Shown here: positions 1-11,169 of the stretch, piece by piece
Numbering within the stretch: position 1 is the stretch's first letter
Layout: each line of letters starts with the position of its first letter
NCBI GenBank assembly: GCA_002007465.1
Contig: LNAC01000679.1
Coordinates: 187,723-251,722 of the forward strand
From: Ailurus styani
Lineage: Eukaryota > Chordata > Mammalia > Carnivora > Ailuridae
DNA length: 64,000 nt
Reading direction: 5' to 3'
The notes under the pieces: model-generated
Seen by the model: only the letters and a program-made list of their open reading frames with translations
What the model was told of the DNA's origin: nothing
The model's database searches: none
Position numbers and translations under genes: made by a program

Positions 1-64
1 CTCCATTAAATTGTTTTTGTACATTGTTTATAAAAGGAAGAAAAAAGAAAGTTTTCTCTACTTC

Positions 65-740
65 TGTGAGCCTGTATATGTGTTCTCCATTCTTCTGTTG
101 ATCTGTATGTAGGTCTATTCTTATACCAATACCATACAGTCTTGATGGCTAGCTATACAAGAAGTCTTGAAATTGGATAGAATGATTTCTCCTCCTTTAC
201 TATTTTTTTTCAGATTGTGTACCTTTTCTAAGCCGATATAAATTTTAGAATAATCTTGCCTGTATCAACAAAAATATTACTGGGCTATAAATTTGGCAAG
301 AGGTGACAAGATATTAAGTTCACGAACACAGTGTATCGCTCAATTTATTTAGAGCTTTTTTGTTTCCCTTCGTCAATGTTTTGTTATTTTCAGCATATAG
401 GTCCTGTGCACATTTTGTTAAATTTATATCTAAGTATTTTGCTGTTTCTGAGAAATTTTTGAATGGCATTGTATTTTTTATTTTAGTTTCTGTGTTAAGT
501 ACTACTGTGCGAAAATAACAAATGATTTTTGTACGTTGCCACTGTGTAATGAGACCATGCTGAACTCACTTAGTTCCCAGAATCTGGGAGAAGGCTCTCT
601 CAGATTTTCTTTTTAGGTCCCATCTTATACAAATAAGGACTGTGTTATTTTATTCTTTTCTGGCCTGCATGTCTCTTCCTTACTTGTTAAATGGTAGTAA
701 CTATTTCGTAGTGGTAACTAAGATTGGAAATCCTAGCCCT
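65..740 (-). mobile_element. Old L1 ORF2 fragment, antisense
   Basis: Read on the minus strand this matches the part of L1 ORF2 around the reverse transcriptase and downstream. The plus strand shows the familiar antisense phrases, such as 'ccaataccatacagtcttgat' at about 128-146 and 'aatttatatctaagtatttt' near 421-440. The element is full of stops and small indels, so it is long dead. It may begin to the left of the window. Confidence 0.7.
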
Positions 741-1409
741 GTTCCCAAGCACAGAGACAGCCCACGGAGATAGTGTGGGAACAGCACTCTGAAACCTTTT
801 TAACAGAACAATGTATTCAGGAGTTACTGAGTTCAACCCAAATGCTAAAAGTCAGGGTTACTTTCTTTCAGTATCATGATACTCTCTTTAGCAGAAATTG
901 GAAGTTCCTTTCAGTTTTGATCAGGAAAAAACAAACAAACCAAACAAAAAAACTGAATATCTGGAACCTGATTGGAGGGTCAAAGTGAATTAGAGTCCTG
1001 AGACTTAGGGAAAGAAGGCACGGGGAGAGGGGGTTGGTTTATGAAGGGAATAATGAAGAAGTAGCATTCCTTTAGGAAAATGCTCCCCTACTCAGAAAAA
1101 GTGTGAAAAGCTCCAGGAAGAACAAGTGACGTAAAAGTGTACAAATGGAAAAAAACTGAGTAAGGTAGAAGTGCCATTCCTAAACCCTCTTCCAAAGTTA
1201 GTGTTCTAGAAATTGTATTTTGCAACTGGTGTCTGACATAAAGAACCATACTTTCTGTCTTAGATTGTCTTTGTGTTAGTTTGGCTAACAACAATATTCT
1301 CTTTTTATGCCTTTTTTTTTCTAAATGTAAGGCTATATTAACAAGCCTTTAGATATTCTGAGCAGAGTTAAATGGGTCCATAAGAAACACAATTTTAAAT
1401 TTTACAGTT

Positions 1410-1602
1410 TTTTTTAAAGGTTTTATTTATTTATTTGACACAGAGAGAGATTACAAGTAAGCAGAGAGGCAGGCAGAGAGATAGGAGGAAGCAGGCTCTC
1501 TGCTGAGCAGGGAGCCTGATGTAGGGCTCGATCCCAGGACCCTGAGATCATGACCTGAGCCAAAGGCAGAGGCTTTAACCCACTGAGCCACCCAGGCGCC
1601 CC
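1410..1602 (-). mobile_element. Can-SINE (young type)
   Basis: The full element is in reverse orientation: a T-rich tail with 'ttttatttatttatttgaca' on the left, and the tRNA-derived head ending 'ccacccaggcgcccc' on the right. A perfect 13-bp TSD, 'aaattttacagtt', lies at 1397-1409 and 1603-1615. Confidence 0.95.
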
Positions 1603-1837
1603 AAATTTTACAGTTCTTGTTGAGGTAGTGAATCCTTAACAGTTGGAGGTATTTGTTTTCAGGCAATGGGTGTTAACATGAATTCATGGGGAAATGAACC
1701 AAACAAACAAAACTTAGATTTGTGGAAAATGTAAATAATTTAGGGAAATAAATTTCAGGGTAGTATGAATAGGGAAGGTTTAATAAAAATAAATATTTAG
1801 TATAATACTGGGATAACTATACAGATGTAAAGAAATC

Positions 1838-2095
1838 TCAAATGATACCCTGGAACCAAGGGGGAGAGCAAGCAATAAAGGGACAACATAGGACAGGCGC
1901 CCTCCTGCAAGACCGGGGATCAGACACTGTTGGAGATAAGGTTATAGTCCACTTCGTGGTGGAGAAGTTCACTGGGTGCCTGTGCCAAAATCTGCTCACA
2001 GTCACTAAGCAGGGAGGAAACATCCTTCTGGAATGTGGGTGGACCAAGATTGGCAAGCCAGCAACAGAGGGAGTGAAAAAGAAATAAAAAAGACT
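1838..2095. other. Unassigned segment, open on both strands
   Basis: This stretch is less AT-rich than its surroundings. It is open on the plus strand at 1842-2087 (81 codons, low-complexity lysine end) and on the minus strand at 1838-2056 (72 codons). I do not recognise either product. It lies directly upstream of L1 3'-end sequence, so a retrotransposon origin is the likeliest explanation. No start context, splice site or poly-A signal supports a gene. Confidence 0.3.
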
Positions 2096-2099
2096 ATAT

Positions 2100-2432
2100 G
2101 CTATTATATTAAAGAATCCGAAAATAACTATGTTGAGTTAAAGAAGCCAGATAAAATAGAGCTGTATGATTCCATGTATAAATATTCTAGAAAATGTTGA
2201 TCTCTAGTTCCAGAAAGCACATAAATGGATGCTTATCAATGGAGATAGTGGAGGAGGTGAGTATACAGGGCCCCTAGGATATTTTGGGGGAGATCTGTAT
2301 GTTCATTATCTTCATTGTGGCCGTAATTTCACAAGTATAAACATATATCAAAGTTACCGCATTATATACATGAAGCGTGTGGCTTTATGTATGTAAATTG
2401 TACCTTAATAAAACTATTAAAACAAAGAAGAC
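2100..2432 (+). mobile_element. Old L1 3' end fragment
   Basis: The sequence has the style of an ancient L1 3' UTR. It ends with 'aattgtaccttaataaaact' followed by an A-rich tract near 2415-2425, which is the usual end of L1M-type elements. Coding sequence is not preserved. Confidence 0.55.
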
Positions 2433-2524
2433 ACACTTCACCAAAGAAGATACACAGAAAAACGTGAAATAAGCATTTGACAAGATGCCTCATTTCATAT
2501 ACCATCATGGAAAATGCAAAGTAA

Positions 2525-2746
2525 GGGCGCCTGGGTGGCTCAGTGGGTTAAAGCCTCTGCTTTCGGCCCAGGTCATGATCTCAGGGTCCTGGGATCGAGG
2601 CCCACATCGGGCTCTCTGCTCCGCAGGGAGCCTGCTTCCCCCTCTCTCTCTCTGCCTGCCTCTCTGCCTCCTTGTGATCTCTCTCCCGCTGTGAAATAAA
2701 TAAATAAAATCTTTAAAAAANTAAAAAAAAAAAAAAAAAAAAAAAA
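2525..2746 (+). mobile_element. Can-SINE (young type) inside L1
   Basis: The full SINE runs from head 'gggcgcctgggtggctcagt' to a long poly-A of over 20 bases. A perfect 15-bp TSD, 'gaaaatgcaaagtaa', lies at 2510-2524 and 2747-2761. One ambiguous base (N) sits at 2721 in the tail. Confidence 0.96.
2721..2721. other. Single ambiguous base (N)
   Basis: A single N lies just before a poly-A run in a SINE tail. It is probably a polishing or homopolymer ambiguity. Confidence 0.95.
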
Positions 2747-3149
2747 GAAAATGCAAAGTAAAACAATGAGATACCAGTACATACCTATTAGGCCAAAATC
2801 CAGAACAGTAACACCACCAAATTCTGGCAACGATGGGGAGCAACAGGAACTCTCATTCATTTCTGGTAGGAATGCAAAATGGTTCAGCCACTTTGGAAGA
2901 CAAATTTAGCAGTTTTTTGCACAGTTAGACATACTCCTACCAGACAATTCATCAGTCGTGCTTCTCAGATGAGCTGAAACCTGCACACAGGTGTTTCTAG
3001 CAGTTTTGTTCTTCATCGCCAAAACTCAGAAACAATCAAGAAGTCTTTCACTAGGGGATTGGATAAATAAGCTGTGGTACATCCAGACAATAGAATACTC
3101 AGTGCTGAAAAGGAATGAGCTCCTAAGACATTAAAAAAAGGCATGGCAG

Positions 3150-3344
3150 GGATGCCTGGGTGGCTCAGTTGGTTGAGCAGCTGCCTTTGGCTCAGGTCAT
3201 GATCCCAGGGTCCTGGGATTGGTCCCGCATCGGGCTCCTTGCTCGACAGGGAGCCTGGTTCTCCCTCTGCCTGCTGCTCTGTCAGCTTGTGCTCTCTCTC
3301 TCTCTCTCTCTCTCTGACAAATAAATAAATCTTAAAAAAAAAAA
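3150..3344 (+). mobile_element. Can-SINE (older subtype with TC tract) inside L1
   Basis: The head is 'ggatgcctgggtggctcag', followed by 'gttgagcagctgcctttggc'. A (TC)n tract at about 3294-3315 comes before the AAATAAATAAATC tail. The TSD 'gcatggcag' lies at 3141-3149 and 3345-3353. It is nested in the same L1 as the SINE at 2525. Confidence 0.93.
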
Positions 3345-3833
3345 GCATGGCAGAAACTTAAATGTATATGCAAGTGAAAGATACCAATGTAAAAGGCTAC
3401 CTACTGTATGATCCCAACCATATGATATTCTGGAAAAGACAAAACTGTGGAGACAGTAAAAAGAACAGTGGTTGCCAGGGGTGGGAGTGAAGGAGGATGA
3501 ACAGGAAGAGAAGAGAGGATTTTTAGGTCAGTGAAAATACTCTTTATGACTTGATAATAATGGACAAATGTGCATTATACATCTGTCCAGATCCACAGAA
3601 TGTACAAGGCCCCAAGTGAATTTTAAAGTAAACTGACTCAGAGTAATTAGAATATGTCAATGTACGTTATCCTTGATAAAAAAAAAAAAAAGTATACCAT
3701 TCTGGCGAGTGATACCGATAATGGGAGAAGCTATGCACGTGTGGGGACAGGGAGTATATGCGAAATCTCTGTAACTTATCCTCAACTTTATTGTTAACCT
3801 GAAGCTTCTCTTAAAAATTCTTTAATTTTTCTT

Positions 3834-3957
3834 CAGAACACAAAATAACAAAAACTAAGTATTTCTGTAGCTCCCAGAAACACTCTTATTCCTGCTCACA
3901 CTTCAAGTCAATCCACTGACGTCTACTGTGAGAACTCTTTTCTAGATTTCCTAGGTA
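3834..3957. repeat. Duplicated 120-bp unit, copy A
   Basis: This unit is about 92% identical to 8790-8912, in the same orientation. It includes a 33-base stretch without mismatch ('cttcaagtcaatccactgac' onward). It lies between an L1 3' end and an L2 fragment. I do not recognise the family. Confidence 0.75.
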
Positions 3958-3984
3958 AAGTCCTTTTGTCTTACGTCCTGTTCT

Positions 3985-4225
3985 TTGTATGCTCCTGGAA
4001 GACTACAGTAGTGTTTATTCTGTTCTTTCCAGTCTTGCTCTTGCTTTCCCTATGATATTTTCTTATAGCACCCAGGGTAATAAAATCAGATTATGTCTCT
4101 CCTTTGCTTCAAAACTATCAATGACTTTCCTTAGTTAATGACTTAGAATAAAATCAAGTTCCCTTCTAGAGTGTACGGTAATCTACCAGATGAGCTCCTG
4201 TCTGCGTTTCTGAACTCATCTATTT
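3985..4225 (+). mobile_element. L2 (LINE2) fragment
   Basis: It has the L2 3'-region phrases 'tccagtcttgctc', 'aatcagattatgtctctcct' (4084-4103) and 'aataaaatcaagttcccttc'. It is diverged, as expected for L2. Confidence 0.65.
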
Positions 4226-5440
4226 TTTTGTAGTGTTTATTAGTGTCCAATTTCTTTTTCATTTTTTAAATGCTTTAATCTTATAAAAGCTTATATTGTC
4301 TTTAATGAATAGCTCCCAGAAGCATAGGGCATAAATGAGTTGCATTAAATAGAAATTCACTAATTTCATGGGGATTATTTACATGTCTATTTCTCTTGTA
4401 GGTACTGTTTCTACAAATACTCTTTTTGCCTTTATTCTACAGCCTTAGCACTATGTCTACTATGATATTACTAAAAATATGCTTGAATGAATAAGCATAT
4501 CATTAATGTTTAATTTGTCACTTGTAATCCTTAAAACTCCTCAGCATCCTAATTACCTTCTTGTTAGAATGATAGCAGGGATATCCCATTGCAAAGCCAA
4601 GTTTTCAACTTCATTTCTTGGTAAACTGCAATTCAGCTTCACAGTTTCCTCAAATTTAAATCTTTCCTTCTGAATTGATAATTATACTGGCTAGTAGCTG
4701 TCATAGTTTCCCCCTCATTATAATTTTGTATCTCTAATATCTTCATTTTTGTTTTTATGGCTGTGTATTAAAATGTCTTTAGAATTGCCTGGATTCTCTC
4801 TTCTACCTGTAGTAACATGTCAACTATCTCTAAAAATACGGGCCAGCATAATTGTTTTATTTTCTATTAAGACATCTGTAAAAGTGAAATAAAAATAAAG
4901 TCCTTTTATTATTCTAGCTTTTTGGCTAACGTGTGTTATATTTTGTTCTTTCTCTCCAAAGTACAATAGCCTTTTATGGCTTGGTTGTACTTTTCTTCTC
5001 TTTCCCTCTTGCCAGCAGGAGGTCTGTTTGTGATTCTTAATGGCATCCTTAATTTGCTTTAGAGAGAGTTCTTTTCCCGTGACATAATAAGCATGCAACT
5101 TGCACTATTGGAAAAACTGTCATCTTAAGATGACCTACTTGCTAACTATCAAAATCCAGGCATAGGGAAAGTAACAAATTTCTCAAGGAGGACCCACTGC
5201 AAGTGTGGCTTCTGTTATTTTGAGAGCTTGTTACAATTTTTAATTTTATCTCTGACCCATATCAGTGTGAAAACTATATTTACACAGTAGCTACCTATGT
5301 CTGGTCTGTAATTATTGTGTACCATGCTCATTAGTCTGCAATTCTAATTTCTCAAATGTCTTCCTTCTGATTTCTCTGCCTACAGAAGTTGATGTTTACC
5401 AGTCTGATTTGGTAAATGACTCAGTTTTATTTATCATATT
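4226..5440. other. No recognisable feature
   Basis: AT-rich unique sequence. Short chance open frames only, including 92 codons on the minus strand at 4820-5098 with nothing recognisable. Confidence 0.6.
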
Positions 5441-6420
5441 TTTAATTTGTAGCAAATCTTTTAGAAAATGTACAATTATGCAAAATTTTTAAAGAATGGT
5501 TTAACATTCATATATTCATCACCTAGAAATTAAACTTATTAATGTTACCCATATTTTATCTATTTTTCCCAAAATATTTTAAGTTAACTTTTAAAAAATT
5601 ACTTAAGACATCATGATAATCACCTGTAAACATTTCATTGCACTTTTCTAGAATTCAATGAAAATTTAAGTTAAATTTTCCTACACAAACACAATTTCAT
5701 TATCACACAGATGAATAATAGTTCTTATCATAATTTAATAAAAACTTCCTACTCAAATTTCTCGAAGTTTTCTTCAGTTATCATAGATGATTTGCCTTTG
5801 GTGATGCTTCTTGAGTCACATTTAATCTAAAACAGACCTACAGTTTTCACGACATTGATTTTTCACTAGTCAGTTTTTCCTACAGAATGTTCCAGTTTCT
5901 GAATCTTGATGACTCTTTGCTTGCAGTGTCATTTCATTTGTACTTCTATCTCCTATTTCCTATAAATTGAAATTAAATCTGAAGACCTTATTAGTTTCAA
6001 GTTAAACAGTTTTGTGAAGAATAGGTAACAGGTGATACCGTATAGTTGCTTTTGTATTATGGGATGCACATGATGGTTGACTATTCATTGCTTATATCGA
6101 GTGGTAGCTGTTCTATTTATTTTACTTTTATTCTATACATTTTAATTTGTATGTATTTTCAAACATCAGGTAGGTTGCAAAGAACAAAACAACACATATA
6201 TAAGCCTTTTACCCAGATTCATCCATTAACCATATTCTGTCCCTTTTTGTTTTGTCCTTCTTTCTTTATATGTGTACACACACGCACACGTTCACACACA
6301 GATGCACACACATATGTATATCTAAAACCTCTGTCTGAGCAGTTTGAGAGTAAGTTGGAGTATTCCACTACTTTGTCTCTAAGCCCCGAAGTCTAACCCA
6401 ACTGTATTTTTATCCTGGTT
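5440..6420 (-). mobile_element. Ancient L1-type remnant(s)
   Basis: The plus strand carries phrases common in antisense 3' regions of old L1M elements: 'cattatcacacagatgaata' near 5698, 'agaatgttccagtttctgaa' near 5884 and 'tttgagagtaagttggagta' at 6342-6361. The order of the pieces suggests two fragments rather than one intact copy. A CA-rich run lies at 6274-6316. Confidence 0.5.
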
Positions 6421-7139
6421 AGGATTGTCATTGCAGTAAAATGACTTTTTAGTTTTGAATGTCAATATTTGTTCATCTATGAAAGAAACAGCATTGCCTA
6501 TGTTAAAAGAATAATGTGAAGAATATAGTGATGTTTGTCATGTACCTAAACTTAAGGCTTTGGGCAATTAGTAACTATTATTACTTTTATTATTTATTAG
6601 ACCATGCTCTAGGAATTCTTACTTTAAATTCTATCTTAACATTTTCTACTATGAGAAGAAGAATAAAGCCACACCAGAAAATACATAGGAAATATGTATG
6701 CACAAATAGCTATACAAAAAATTGTTGTAGGCAATCAGAAAAGTGTAGTATGGAAAACATACCATTGACTAGCCTAAAATCTCTTATTCCCTCCAGTCTT
6801 TTTGCTAAGCATTCACAGTGCCGAGGGTTCAGTGCTGCTTCTAATGCTTCCAAAACAATAGCCCTGTTTTTTTTTGTTTTTTCCAAAATCTCACTGTCTT
6901 TTGTCCCTGCCAAACTCCTGCCACCTACGTCCTCTGAAACACACCAGTAATGTTGATTTTCTAATCTTGAACTGAATGCAGAAAAAAAAGCCCAACTAGT
7001 GATAAAATAGTAGTATTCAGGAGCTTTAGCTTTCTATTCCTTAATGCCTATTTGCTTTGGACCAGTATTACCAGATTCTGCTGATCCCAAGATCAGTAGT
7101 GAAACTTCATGTCTATTAAGGCCTCTATAACTCACACAA
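6421..7139. other. No recognisable feature
   Basis: Unique AT-rich sequence. It holds the longest open frame of the window (6516-6950, plus, 144 codons). That frame has no recognisable domain and a biased F/Y/S/K composition typical of AT-rich noise. Confidence 0.6.
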
Positions 7140-7345
7140 CTCTTTCAAAGATATTATTTTACTTGATCCTCAAATATGGTTCTCTGAGATGCTCAAGGCA
7201 GAAATTACTATACACATTTTAATGATAAATAATCCCAACCCAGGAAATTTCAGTGACTATCATGAAGTAACACAGCTAATAAATTGATCAGGGTGTGAAG
7301 CCTTTCCTCTAACTCTGTACTCCTTGCTATTTCTACTGTATAAGC
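7140..7345 (-). mobile_element. MIR SINE remnant
   Basis: It follows the MIR antisense order: 'tgatcctcaa', then 'actatacacattttaatgat', then 'agtaacacagctaataaatt' and 'actctgtactccttgctatt'. It is strongly diverged. Confidence 0.6.
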
Positions 7346-7536
7346 ATGCTTGATTGCTCTGTGGCTGTTGCTGGGGCCATAAACCTCCTAAAAAGAGTTT
7401 GGTGTCCATGATGAAAGTGCACCTCTCAGTGAGAGCAGGTTGGAGTCAGCCACATTGTGAGAACTCAAAGAAGAATTGGGGTTCCTTCCTCCTAACTTTT
7501 CTATCCCTGATAATATATATTTATATTATTTTTCTT

Positions 7537-7757
7537 TTTTTTTTTTTTTTTAAAGATTTTTTTTTTTTTAAAGATTTTATTTATTTATTTCACAGTGGGA
7601 GAGAGATCACAAGGAGGCAGAGAGGCAGGCAGAGAGAGAGGGGGAAGCAGGCTCCCTGCCGAGCAGGGAGCCCGATGCGGGCCTCGATCCCAGGACCCTG
7701 AGATCATGACCTGAGCTGAAAGCAGAGGCTTTAACCCACTGAGCCACCCAGGCACCC
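7537..7757 (-). mobile_element. Can-SINE with duplicated tail
   Basis: Reverse-oriented full SINE ending 'ccacccaggcaccc'. A perfect 15-bp TSD, 'tatattatttttctt', lies at 7522-7536 and 7758-7772. The tail repeats the T-run plus 'aaagatttt' twice (about 7537-7560 and 7561-7580), a local tail duplication. Confidence 0.95.
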
Positions 7758-7903
7758 TATATTATTTTTCTTAATTGTGTCTTTCCCCTATGTCTGAATC
7801 TGTGAACCCAGTTCATTGGGTCGTCTGTCCCCAGCTTCAGATCATTTGGAATGTAGAAAAAACTTAATGACAGAAAAACCGGTTAGGCAAGATAGAAATT
7901 GAC

Positions 7904-8105
7904 AGGGTGCCTGGATGGCTCAGTTTGTTAAGTGTCTTCCTTCCTTCGGCTCAGGTCATGATCCCGGGGTCCTGGGATCAAGCCCCACATCGGGGTCCCT
8001 GCTCAGTGGGGAGCCTGCTTCTCCCTCTCCTTCTGCCTCTCCCCCTGTTTGTGCTCTCTCTCTCTCTCTGTCAAATGAATAAATAAAGTCTTCAAAAAAA
8101 AAAAA
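7904..8105 (+). mobile_element. Can-SINE
   Basis: Head 'agggtgcctggatggctcag', core 'aggtcatgatc', a (TC)n tract, and tail AAATGAATAAATAAAGTC plus A-run. TSD 'agaaattgac' at 7894-7903 and 8106-8115. Confidence 0.93.
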
Positions 8106-8147
8106 AGAAATTGACTTTAATTTTTTTAGATCGAAAAGCAAATCCCT

Positions 8148-8315
8148 GGGGTGCCCGGGTAGCCCAGTAAATTAAGCATCTAACTCTTGATTTCAGCCCA
8201 AGTCATGATCTCAGGGTCGTGAGTTTGAGCCCCACTTTGGACTTCGTGCTCAGCCTGGAGTCTACTTGGGATTTTCTGCCTCTGCCCTTCCCCCTGCTTA
8301 CATGTGTGGCTGTAT

Positions 8316-8348
<33 letters not shown>

Positions 8349-8367
8349 TTCAAATAAATTTAAAAGA
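8148..8367 (+). mobile_element. Can-SINE (old subtype)
   Basis: Diverged head 'ggggtgcccgggtagcccag' and core 'caagtcatgatctcagggtc', then a (TC)n tract at 8319-8350 and an AAATAAATTTAAAA tail. No clear TSD. It lies at the left edge of the L2 that follows. Confidence 0.85.
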
Positions 8368-8374
8368 AGCAGCA

Positions 8375-9640
8375 GCAGCAGAAATACCTTCTCTTACCTA
8401 CCTTCACACATCATTTGGATTACCACATCAGGTTCATAGCTTTAAATACCATCTCTCTGATAATAATATACCAAAGTATATCCCTAGCCCTAACACCCAG
8501 CAACTCCAGACTTGTATGCTCAACTGCCTAATTGACATCTCTAACTGTACATTTAAATAACATCTCAACATTAAAATCTCTCAAAACCAAACTTCTGGAA
8601 TGTATCCACCTCTAAAACTGCCCTTCTTCCATTTATTCCCATGTCTCAGTAAATGTTGATTCTGTTGACATTGATTCCATGACCTACTCAGGCCAAAGAT
8701 GGACTCACATTATATTCTCAATTTATCCACAAATTCTGTCTGTGAGATAGTCAGAATATTCAGTTCCCAAATATGCTTTTCAATAGCACCAGAACACAAA
8801 ATAAAAAAACCTAAGTATCTTTGTAGCTCCCCAAAACACTCTTATTCCTGCTCACGCTTCAAGTCAATCCACTGACGTCTACTGTGAGAACCCCTTTCTA
8901 GATTTCTAGGTACCGTGAGAACCCTTTTCTAAATTGTACATGCAGGTACAATTGAGTTTTATCTCACATTTGGGTGCAATCATCTTGTAAGATATCTCCC
9001 CACGTCTACCCTTGTCCTCACCTTTAGTTCATTTTCAATTCCAAACCAAATTAATCCTTTTGAAATAAAAATATGATTATGTCAATTCTGTATGGAGAAA
9101 CCCCCAGTGGCTTCTCATGTCACTGAGTAAAAGCCAGAGTTCTTCAGATGGCCTAGGTCTTTCTAATCTGTGCCCTTGACCAGTACTTCTGTAACCTCAT
9201 CTCCTCCAACATTAATTCTGTTTAAATCTGTTTCATTGAACATACCAAGCACATTTCCACCTTCAGACACTTACACTGGCTGTTCCTTTTGAATGGACTG
9301 CTCAAGATTTACTTCCTTACCTTCCAGGATATACTCAGTACTTACTTCTTCACCTTCATTCAGTCTTGGTTCAGATATCACCTTACCTGTGAAGCCATTC
9401 CTAACTGTCCTATTTAAAATGATTAACCTCAGTGCCTCAAGTCTCTCTAATTATCTGATTCTTTTCATCTCCATAGCACTTTTCACTACCCAAAAAAATA
9501 TATTTTACTTATTTGCTGACCTGTTTGCATGAGCAGAATTAAAATTCCATGTGGGAAGAATGTTTGTTTTACAATGTATTTTCAGCTATTAGAAGAGTGG
9601 CTAGCACTCAAGAAATTGTGTTTGAATACATTAAGTACTT
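8375..9640 (+). mobile_element. L2 (LINE2), about 1.2 kb, interrupted by the 120-bp unit
   Basis: This is one of the longest L2 copies here. It begins in the RT-to-C-terminal part of the ORF ('aaataccatctctctgataa' near 8436, then the 'cctaattgacatctctaact' region at 8527). It continues through the 3' UTR ('tctgtgcccttgaccagtac', 9167-9186; 'gttcagatatcacc' near 9369) to 'ctagcactcaagaaattg' near 9601. The frames are broken throughout. The unit at 8790-8912 interrupts it. Confidence 0.75.
8790..8912. repeat. Duplicated 120-bp unit, copy B
   Basis: About 92% identical to 3834-3957. A second partial repeat of its right end follows at 8913-8933 ('ccgtgagaacccttttctaa'). It sits inside L2 sequence, while copy A abuts an L2 fragment. 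Confidence 0.75.
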
Positions 9641-9751
9641 TCATTATGCATTTACCAATGAGAAAATGTACCAAAGAAGTAGGCAACCAACCAGTCAAGG
9701 GGGTATAAGACAGTGCCAGTGCCAGTGCTGGGGCTAATGAGAAAGAAAGGA

Positions 9752-9946
9752 GGGGCTCCCGGTTGACTCAGTGAGTTAAAGCCTCTGCCTTCCACTCAGG
9801 TCATGATCTCAGGGTTCTGGGATCAAGTCCCACGTTGGGCTCTCTGCTCAGCAGGGCCCTGCTTCCTCCTCTCTGTCTGCCTGCCTCTCTGCCTACTTGT
9901 GATCTCTCTCTGTCAAATAAATAAATAAAATCTTAAAAAAAAAAAA
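9752..9946 (+). mobile_element. Can-SINE
   Basis: Head 'ggggctcccggttgactcag', core 'aggtcatgatctcagggttc', block TCTGCCTGCCTCTCTGCC and a tail with 12 A. The flanks are 'gaaagaaagga' and 'ggaaggaaggaaa', so a TSD is likely but blurred by the purine repeat. Confidence 0.9.
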
Positions 9947-10960
9947 GGAAGGAAGGAAATCTTAGTTTGCGAAGACTGTTAGCTGAATCAGGCTGAGGTG
10001 TCCCTGAGCCAAAAAAAAAAAAAAAAAAAAAAACCAAACAAGGAAAAAAAAAATGCTTAGACTTGATTCAGTTGGTGAAGGTCAGTGGTTAAATGTCTAT
10101 TCTCATCACTTTTACTGAGTTTTTTATGAGCTGTGCTAAATTAACATTGAGTGGTACAATGGCAATAAAAAATGTTATTTGAGTTTAGTAGGCAATAGTT
10201 GCATATTAAAGCATATAATAGTTGTTAAATTCCAAATCAGACAATGCTTACTCAAAGCAGAACACCATTCAGAGAGATTATTAGTTTAACATTACTTAAC
10301 CTTGAGGCCATGATGGCAAAGGAGAAGGGTATATTTGGGCTAGTAATTCAGAATTTTATATAAGAAATTTTATATAAGAAAATCTTAAAGCAGGGGACCA
10401 GACATGCTTTCTTTTGGAAAATAGAAAAATTTTAATTTCAAAATCTTACGGTTTCTGTCAGAAAAGGAGTAGCATAATGGCCTCTGTAGTGAAGTTCTCA
10501 GATGGTATGGGTATCAGGTAACAGTAGTGTTCTCTGACTGCCACAACTTCCTAGGCAAAGACAAAGTGACCACCACAGAATTCCTGCCTGATCAGATGAA
10601 AATGCAAATTGTTTGTGGAACATGGTTTTGTTGGTGACATTTGGTGTGAAATATTAATTTAGGAGAATAGAATAATGAAGCAGCTAGAGATACAGGAGAG
10701 TAAAATATAGTTCATCCAGTGAATACTCTCTAACCCTGGGTTTTAGCAACTATAAAACTGGAAGAGCATTTAAGCTCATGGTTCAAGATGGCCACATGAG
10801 CTTACGCAGTTTTCTCTTTTCTCATTTTAAATTTACATTGATGGAATTTTTTAAAAAGGCAATAAATGTACATCTGAAATGAGAATAGAGTGCTGAGGAA
10901 ATAAGACCTCTTACTAAGTGTTTTAACATTGAGATGAATGGTGAAATATTGTCAAGGTGA
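9947..10960. other. No gene; A-runs at 10011-10050
   Basis: Apart from a poly-A tract around 10011-10033 and a 15-bp direct repeat ('aattttatataagaa') near 10353-10381, this is unique sequence without a recognised feature. Confidence 0.6.
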
Positions 10961-11149
10961 GAGGCACCTGGTTGGTTCAGTAGGTTAAGCCTCTGCCTTC
11001 GGAGGGTTCCTAGGATCCTGGGATCGAGCCCTTCATCAGGCTCCCTACTCAGCAAGGAGTCTGCTTCTCCCTCTCCCTCTGCTTGTGTTCTCTCTTTTTC
11101 TCACTTGCTTACTCTCTCTCTCTCAAATAAATAAAGAAAATCTTAAAAA
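10961..11149 (+). mobile_element. Can-SINE (diverged)
   Basis: Head 'gaggcacctggttggttcag'. The middle lacks the usual 'ggtcatgatc' core (small deletion). TC-rich block and an AAATAAATAAAG tail follow. An imperfect TSD of about 17 bp lies at 10944-10960 and 11150-11166 ('aaatatt..caaggtga'). Confidence 0.88.
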
Positions 11150-11169
11150 AAATATTTTCCAAGGTGAAA

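Larger units (their letters stand above)
2433..3833 (+). mobile_element. Old L1 (L1MA/L1MB-like) 3' end, split by two SINEs
   Basis: The pieces 2433-2524, 2747-3149 and 3345-3833 join into one L1 3' end in sense orientation. Recognisable phrases include 'ggagcaacaggaactctcat' (2837-2856), 'gtggttgccaggggtgggag' (3469-3488) and the terminal 'gggagtatatgcgaaatctc' (3751-3770). Two Can-SINEs, at 2525-2746 and 3150-3344, interrupt it, so the L1 is older than both. Confidence 0.8.

Noticed and set aside
2505..2860. Open frames of 95-112 codons on the minus strand
   Set aside because: They are reverse reads of a Can-SINE and its poly-A tail inside an L1.
3013..3348. 111-codon minus-strand frame
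   Set aside because: It runs through a reverse-read SINE and L1 3' end; not a gene.
6516..6950. Longest open frame (144 codons, plus strand)
   Set aside because: Biased AT-rich composition, no domain, no splice or promoter context; a 67-codon frame is open on the other strand. Treated as chance.
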